Assembly: GCA_963675135.1 (NCBI GenBank)
Contig: OY776126.1
Coordinates: 22,509,195-22,573,194, forward strand
Direction: 5' to 3'
Origin: Galeopsis tetrahit
Taxonomy: Eukaryota; Streptophyta; Magnoliopsida; Lamiales; Lamiaceae
Length of the DNA: 64,000 nt
Below the pieces are notes generated by a model. The model saw only the letters and a list, made by a program, of their open reading frames with translations. It ran no database searches and was not told the DNA's origin. Below are positions 57,461 through 64,000 of this stretch, one piece after another. Position numbers and translations under genes: made by a program. Within the stretch, counting starts at the first letter, position 1; each line of letters begins with the position of its first letter.

Positions 57461-58196
57461 ATTGAAATTTGAAGTCTAAATGTAGGAGCTCGTTCTGTAA
57501 TTAATTAACTATTGAGAATAAAGGAACAAATTGATACCCGAATAATTTACATCCTTTTTATGAAGTATAAAATTGTGCAATTATAAGAAAGAATTATATA
57601 TATATATTACATCCTGATATTTAATTAGATATCGAAAGTAGTGACTGCAACATAGCTATCAGCCCATCACAATGTACATCCACCAAATTTGCTCCATCAC
57701 TATCAGCTCCACCAATAACTCCACTTGACCTTCTCATTATCAAAATTTATACTAATATATATCACTTTATTTTTAATTACAAACTATGCTTGTATCTAGA
57801 AATTTGTTAAAAAATTGTTTTTAACTAGTTTTACTGTAAAATTGATTTACATTTTGTGTGTATTTTTATAATGGTAATAATTATTTTATTAAAAATTATT
57901 AATTTTATAATATTAATTGCTTAATTAATTGATATTAATTATTCTGTTAAAACGTATTAGTTTCATGTGCATGATCAAACTAGCCATATGAACCCATGGA
58001 ATTAATATTTAGAACTATGGAAACTTTCAAGTGTAGCATGCGATTTTGGTTTATGACGAAAATGAAGGAGGTGAATGATAGCTTGTTGGTCGAATGGTTA
58101 AAGAATTTAAGAAAGTGCTTAGAGAGGTAAAGAAGCATCATTTTGATCCTAGGCGACATCGCTAAGTTTTTTTTTTTCTAATCCTAGTATTTGATG

Positions 58197-58797
58197 TAGA
58201 GCTGTTAAAATGGGTGGAGCATGTTGGACCAGCCCTCTCCGCCATAATAAAACACGTGTTAGACACTTGGACTTAGCTTTTCTCAGCCTACTAAGAGGTG
58301 GGCCTACAGGGATCTTGGGCCGCGAATTTTGGCGGGTTGGGACTTATTATAGAAAAATTGTTAATATTATTATCATTAGTTTAATATTATAGAAAAATAA
58401 CAAAATTCTAATCACATATTTGAGACTTATTCAACAACTCAGAATCTACATGCAATTAACAACCGCTCGCGCCGCTTGTTTTAGTTCTAACGTCAAACGT
58501 CGACCTTAATTCCAATTATAGTTTCATTGTTAAATTCTGATAATAAATTTAATAATGAGTATGTAGTAAGAAATAAATATTAAGAAACTTTGAATTTTGA
58601 AAATGAAGATTATAAATTTAATAACTATTTAAAAAAAAAAAATCGGGTTGGCCCGTCAAAACCCACGACCGCCCCTTTGTGGATTGGGTTGAAGTTTTGA
58701 TAGTCCACCTAGCAAATGGGCCGATCCACTCCCGTCCCGTCAATTGACGGACTTTTGCGATTTTGATCCGTCCCATCAACCCGTTTCGACAGCTCTA
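58197..58797. mobile_element. hAT-type non-autonomous element
   Basis: Begins TAGAGCTGTTAAAATGGG and ends ...CGACAGCTCTA. 8-bp flanks ATTTGATG (58189-58196) and ATTTGAAG (58798-58805), one mismatch. 601 bp with GGGCC/CCCGTC-rich arms; same terminal family as 19926-20535. The frame at 58210-58392 is not a gene. Confidence 0.8.
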
Positions 58798-58805
58798 ATT
58801 TGAAG

Positions 58806-60030
58806 CGAGAAATAAGTGGCATTTTCTTACTAAAATCCAAGGGGCCGAATATAATACTTGACTAATTAAATACTATGAACGAAATTAGGCGATTAGAGAA
58901 AAAAGTTATTCCCGCATATATTCTCTCTCTCTCACTCAATTAAATAAATAAAGAAAAATATGGCAGTTTCGACCTAACTGAACGGCAGTTTCGAGCATTG
59001 ACTACGTTTTCCACGAAAGATTTGTTTATATCACTTTTACTATATTCAATTAATTTAATATACCAAATAATATTTTTTAGTTAATTTACTATTAATGTGG
59101 GGTTATCTGTAATAAATTCTTTGTGACATTTTTAATAGATGCAAGTCCTTATCTATTAGTCGTTTTCTTCAATTGTCAAAAAATAACCTCTGCAATAAGA
59201 AAAAGCGAAATTTTGTTGAAACGTAATTATCACACAATTTTCATTTTTAGATTATATCTATATATGATGACTTTAAAAAAATTTATTTTGCTTTTAATAA
59301 AATCTTTATTATCCTTACTCAATAATTTATGCTTATTTTTTCTAATAATTTGAGATTTTTATTGATTCAAAGCTTGTTTGATAAATTAATCACACAACGT
59401 GAAAGATTAATGTCATTTTTTTACCGTCGAGGGCAGTGATTTTTTTTAATGATTAAAAATTACTTTCTTCCGTCCAATTATTGATTAATATTTATTAAAA
59501 CGATAATGGAGGAAGTAATATTAAATCAAATAAGTTGTTAAATTTATAGGCCAATAATTGATATATTGAAGGATGCATTTATCTTTTGGGTGCGAATTAA
59601 TAATTACTATTATATCTTCATGTTTCTATGAGGATAGGATTTGTTTAAATAAAAGAAAAAAAATATTTAATGTCGAAAATAAATCGATAAGGAAAAGAGA
59701 AATTACATTCCCAACAAGAAAAGATTTATGGAAAGACATATCTATCCACTAACAAACTCAACGCAAGAAAAGCTTAGGTCACCCCCCAAAGAACCATTTT
59801 TTAACGCCCCTAAATTTAATGCGTTTCCAACTTCTCTCTTGCACGAATTGTTGTATGTATATGTGTGCACGCATTGTGTGTATAAGGCCACCTGTGGTTC
59901 ATTCCATAAACCACCACCAAAAACCAGTGCCACTTGTGATCAACAATTTCTTGTAGAAAAAAACCCTCGATAATTATTTCGTTTTCTTGTAACTCTTTTT
60001 TTCCTCTTTCTATTTCTCTCTCCCCCATCA
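58806..60030. other. Upstream region of the CID-type gene
   Basis: AT-rich until about 59700, then a mixed-composition promoter-like stretch. No further element with paired ends was seen. Open frames at 59123-59353 and 59728-59973 have no recognisable domain. Confidence 0.45.
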
Positions 60031-60033
60031 CCA

Positions 60034-60041
60034 TTTATATA
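60034..60041 (+). promoter_or_regulatory. Candidate TATA box of the CID-type gene
   Basis: TTTATATA, about 255 bp upstream of the ATG. It would place the start near 60065-60075. The leader then contains a T run and a TG microsatellite (about 60257-60287). A second TTTATATT lies at about 60090, so the assignment is tentative. Confidence 0.4.
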
Positions 60042-60293
60042 CCATTTCTGACCCTTTTCACCGAATGGGCTTTTCCCTATAGCCACCCTTTATATTCACA
60101 TACATTGAGGGAATTCATTCAGATTATGTGAAGGGATCACAGAAATCTGAAATTCACTCGTCTTTGTGTTTTAATACAGATATAGAGATTGGGTTTTTGT
60201 ATTTGCGACAAGAATTCTAATTTGTTGAATCCCTTGTTCTTTTTGTATTTTGGGATTTTTTTTTTTGTGTGTGTGTGTGTTTGTGTTGATTCC

Positions 60294-63200
60294 ATGGCTG
60301 CTGATTTAGAGGTGTCTGTTGAGGGAGGGGTTTTGGGAACCGATTCCCCTGTTGTTGAGCCTTCATCACCAAAAACCACTAGCCCTACAAGTGAAACAAA
60401 CATTGAGAAAACTGAAAATGAATTTTTCAATCCTGGAAAGTCTGGGGAATCGGATGAGAAGAGTAATTGTGTCAAGGATTATGATTCCAAATCAGAATTC
60501 AAAATGAAGGAAATTGTGGATATGTTGAACAAACTGAAGTTGAATCCCCAGGCCAAGGAATTCTTTCCGTCCTCTTATTATTATGGCCAAATGGGGGATT
60601 TGAATTTTGTGTTTTCTGATCATAATTTGGGAAATGATGGTATCCCGAATAACCAAAGGGTACATTCTGTTCTCTCATTGATTAAATTTTAGTGTGCTAG
60701 TTATTGGATTGATTAAATTTATTCAATGATCTATGGTGCTTGATTTTGTGTTGTTTGATTTGATTTGTGTCCTTAATTTTGCATCGGATTGTTCTGCCTT
60801 TCTGGAATTCATTTGGTTATCATGCTGGATTGTTATCCTGTTTACTGAATTACTGATTTTTTGAACCTGTTTTCTTTGTCTTGAGTGAGGTTCCACATCT
60901 TGTTATTGATCTTTGAATCTGGAACACATATATTCCTTTTCTTGCTATGTAAAGCTTTTGTACCTACCTGATAACAAATCACGAAATGGGGGTTGTTTTT
61001 TGATGTCCTATTCCCATTGTAAGAAATCACTTTGATAAAGGATTTTCTAGACTTGATGAATGAGTTTATTTACTTTTTTTTTTGGAAGAATCAATTGTCT
61101 CAGCATATGAGTGTGAAGAGGTCCTTTTTTTTTTACCCATTGCATTTCACATGATCTTTTGACGTGTATATATGGCTAATGCATATAGGTTGAATCTAAA
61201 ACTGAAGCTTGATTTTGGCTCATAACTTGATATTCTGTACTTCATCTGAAAAGGAGTGGATTTTTTTTTTAAATATTTGTTGTTATATTAATGGATTATA
61301 ATCTGGATTATAGATGCATTATCATTCTCTTTGTTGGGGGAATAATTAACGAGAGTTCAGCACGTGAAAGAAAATTAGGAAAATGTATATGAAAAACACT
61401 TGCATGAATTCCGCTATTGGTAAGAAACTAGTGATCACATAATTACCTAATTGCAGGATCTCTTATTAGTATTCCATGTCTTGTCCTTATCGATTTCCTT
61501 GAATCGCCTGCATTAGTTGCATATGTTATTTAAATATTGGGTTTTCGCAAGCCACTTTTTGGCAGGCCTGTTTCGATGTACCTCTGCTAACTAATTTATT
61601 CCAATGCTCATTCTGTGGTTGGCTTAACTATTTCTTATAACCTTTTTTTAATTTATATCTTTGTTTTCTCAGAAAAGAAATAACAACTCAAGCAAGAGGA
61701 GAATGAGTGGAAGAGCTTATAGAGCTCAAAGGGAAGATAGTATTAGGCGAACTGTCTATGTTTCTGACATCGATCACAATGTAAGCTATTATTGATGAAC
61801 TTCATATTGTCCTAATATTTGGATATTTTTTTCAGAATTATGACTTAGGTTTCTTACCTGTTAAATTAGATAACTGAGGAGCGACTTGCTGCCCTATTTA
61901 GCAGCTATGGACAAGTAAGTTATTCTGCTAAGAGATATTGTCATTTAAATTAAGCAGTACTAAACTATGGGTTGATTGTACATGATGCTGCTCAATCATT
62001 TATGCTTTGAAATTAGCCAAATATATGAAATGCTATCTAATAGTGTGATGGATCCACTTTACGGACAATATAGTTTAGCAGTGGAGAACTGACTGTAATT
62101 GGAACCATTTATGTAATAATTAACCATTGAAAGATCAGTATGTCTGGAATTGGGATCATTTATGTACTAATATTTTTTGTCTTTACTTATATTGCAGGTT
62201 GTTGATTGTCGGGTATGTGGTGATCCACACTCCCGTCTTCGCTTTGCTTTTGTTGAATTTGCTGATGATTGTGAGTCATCTTTTCTTTCCCCTTTTGTTC
62301 CCTCTTTCCTTAACGTGCTTGTCTTATGTCTTACACATTACCTTTTTACAAACAGTTTCAGCTAGAGCTTCTCTTAGCCTTTCTGGGACGCTGTTAGGTT
62401 TCTCTCCGATCAAGGTCTTGCCTTCTAAAACTGCCATTCTTCCCGTCAATCCTACATTCCTTCCCAGGGTAAGGATATCTCTTTAGATACGGGTTAAAAT
62501 TCTTTCAGACTTGTTTAGTATATCAACTAACCTGTTATTTCAATTCTATTATTGATGACTATAGTCAGAGGATGAACGTGAAATGTGTGCCAGGACAGTC
62601 TACTGTACAAACATTGACAAGAAGGTATATGTTTCTTCTCTTGCAGTGTTCTTAATTGGCGCTTCGTTTTAATTGATGAACTGAGTACATTTTGTGATAA
62701 ATCTTTTCTGCTCGATTTCTTAAGATATATTGTAGATAATGTTAAATTTGTTTTTATGCAGGTTTCTCAAGTTGATGTGAAGATTTTCTTTGAAACAAGA
62801 TGTGGAGAGGTATGATCTGATGTTCAATCATCGTGTTTGAGTTTTGCAAATTGTTTTGTTGGAATTGCATGTCGAGATAGATTTGTTAATCTTGTTCAGG
62901 TTTCCCGTCTGAGGCTTTTGGGGGATCAGATGCACTCCACTCGAATTGCTTTTGTTGAATTCTTAATGGTACGCCACTTTTACAGAATGAGCTGGCATTA
63001 TGGTTCAACATTTCCAGTAACACTTTAGGAATTATAATATTGGGTATCATTTTCAGACCAGTTACAGCTGTTCCCTATTTTATAAGGAAGCAAAGGATAA
63101 GCTTGTAGCAATTCATCTAGGGCCTAAAGTTTGCATACATAAAAATTCAAGAAAATTCAAAGCAATCTTCTCAGGAAGGAAACCACTAGTTTTTTTTCAA

Positions 63201-64000
63201 CAATAATAATCACTATTTTGTGTTTCTTTGTCAGAGAATCCAATAGCCTGCCTAACTTGAGTTTCTCAAAGTAACATTTATATCTGAATCAGAAATTATC
63301 AATAAATCATTCAAAGTTAATGTTATTTCTTACAAAAATCTATGATGAGTCAGTTCCACACAAACACAATAAGGGGGAAGCCAAAAGCATAAACCTAACT
63401 AGGATTCTGACGTCGAGTCGAACAATGAAGCACTATCAAGTTATGTTAAAATCTATGTCAGGGAGTTGGCCTGCCTGATCAAAAAAAAAAAAATGTCAGG
63501 GAGTTGGCCTATACAATGCTGTTTTTCTACTTAATTTTAATCTGAGTTTTTAAAGTTGATAAATTTATATTTGCTGTTGAGGTGAGTAGGTTGAATAGAC
63601 GATGTGAATTAATATTAGGCTGTTATCATTTGGATAGTGTATCAAGATTACTTCTATCATTAATTTTGCAGCTTGCTCAAAATTGTGTTCCAATTACTAT
63701 TACTATCTCAGTATCTCTCATAATACTAATAAGGTTACGAGGAATATCCCAGTGTATATATATATCAATGTACACTGAAATCGAGTTAACTCGTTTTCTC
63801 GGGCTTAGGCCTTCGAATACCACGAAACCCGATTGTTGGTAAAGAATACTAGGAAAAGTCGGGTTAAATATATTATTGTTACATTCCTCTACGCGTTTTT
63901 GAAAGAATTCAAGATATTTTATACTGAAGAGTATTTACAGGCTGAGAGTGCAATCCTTGCTCTTGATTGTTGTGGTCAAATGCTTGGATCCCAGCGAATT
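60294..64000 (+). CDS. Polyadenylate-binding protein-interacting protein (CID9-CID13 type; PAM2 + two RRMs), 3' end beyond window
   Basis: Predicted to bind the MLLE/PABC domain of poly(A)-binding protein and RNA, so acting in mRNA translation or turnover; function is by family. Exons: 60294-60659, 61673-61780, 61870-61914, 62198-62270, 62356-62468, 62565-62624, 62762-62809, 62900-62968, 63941-64000 (open). All introns are GT-AG and the frame is continuous; 314 residues are visible. An acidic Ser/Thr-rich N-terminus is followed by PAM2 (KLNPQAKEFFP, residues 82-92). Then a basic NLS-like stretch (KRNNNSSKRR, from 123), RRM1 (RNP2 VYVSDI; RNP1 LRFAFVEF, 187-194) and RRM2 (VYCTNI; TRIAFVEF, 285-292). 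Arabidopsis CID proteins are about 310-410 aa, so little is missing. The ATG at 60294 is the first in the leader; the frame is open upstream but lacks ATG. The exact orthologue is not assigned. Confidence 0.93.
63455..63510 (+). mobile_element. Micro-insertion in intron 8 of the CID-type gene
   Basis: ATGTCAGGGAGTTGGCCT at 63455-63472 is repeated exactly at 63493-63510. The insert is GCCTGATC followed by 12 A. The 18-bp direct repeat has balanced composition and cannot be blamed on low complexity. Lies in the 972-bp intron 8, same orientation as the gene. Confidence 0.75.

Larger units (their letters stand above)
56513..58196. other. AT-rich intergenic region
   Basis: No gene seen. Holds a 52-bp-period duplication (57068-57158) and a micro-insertion (57430-57460). 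Near 58081-58190 a sequence with a tRNA-like phrase (tggtcgaatggttaaag) and a T run is a possible SINE relic but is not called. Confidence 0.5.

Noticed and set aside
58081..58190. Possible second SINE (tggtcgaatggttaaag, later a T run)
   Set aside because: No convincing B box and no clear TSD; the T run is not at a consistent end.
60189..60293. Upstream extension of the CID protein
   Set aside because: The frame is open but has no ATG before 60294; it starts at a TTG and runs through a T/TG-rich leader.

Overview
This window is plant nuclear DNA, almost certainly from a eudicot. It is AT-rich and holds two recognisable host genes: a chloroplast-targeted 9-cis-epoxycarotenoid dioxygenase and a PAM2/RRM poly(A)-binding-protein-interacting protein with plant-type GT-AG introns. 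Plant transposon families fill the rest: Stowaway, hAT, CACTA and Mutator-like elements, LTR retrotransposons and a tRNA-derived SINE. The species cannot be fixed from sequence alone.

Layout. 1-6395: AT-rich 3' flank of the first gene, with a SINE and MITE relics. 6396-8159 (minus): intact, intronless NCED gene (ABA biosynthesis), with a TATA box and a G-box/ABRE just upstream. 8.4-31.5 kb: gene-free, with Stowaway MITEs, Mutator-like and hAT elements, AT-rich tandem repeats and a GC-rich 80-bp tandem array. 31.5-39.4 kb: a gag-only LTR retrotransposon (minus orientation) next to a three-level nest (TIR element > hAT-like > CACTA). 39.7-48.7 kb: an 8-bp-TSD TIR element split by a 7.8-kb gag-protease LTR retrotransposon that lacks pol. 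48.8-54.2 kb: several hAT copies, one with a transposase remnant, and a solo LTR of the preceding family with a perfect TSD. 55.5-58.8 kb: two back-to-back Stowaway MITEs and a hAT element. 60294-64000 (plus): the CID-type RNA-binding protein gene, nine exons seen, cut off by the window end.

Nothing links the two host genes functionally; about 52 kb of repeats separates them. NCED makes the committed cleavage in ABA synthesis in plastids. The CID protein is expected to bind PABC/MLLE domains and RNA.

The most unusual signal is a recurrent micro-insertion: 13-37 bp stubs, most with an A-rich tail, between 9-18 bp direct repeats. About sixteen occur across the window, one inside a CID intron. 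They look like target-primed retroposition products reduced almost to their poly(A) tails, and one full-length short SINE in the same window has the same architecture. All coordinates and repeat matches were read by eye; no alignment or database search was run.
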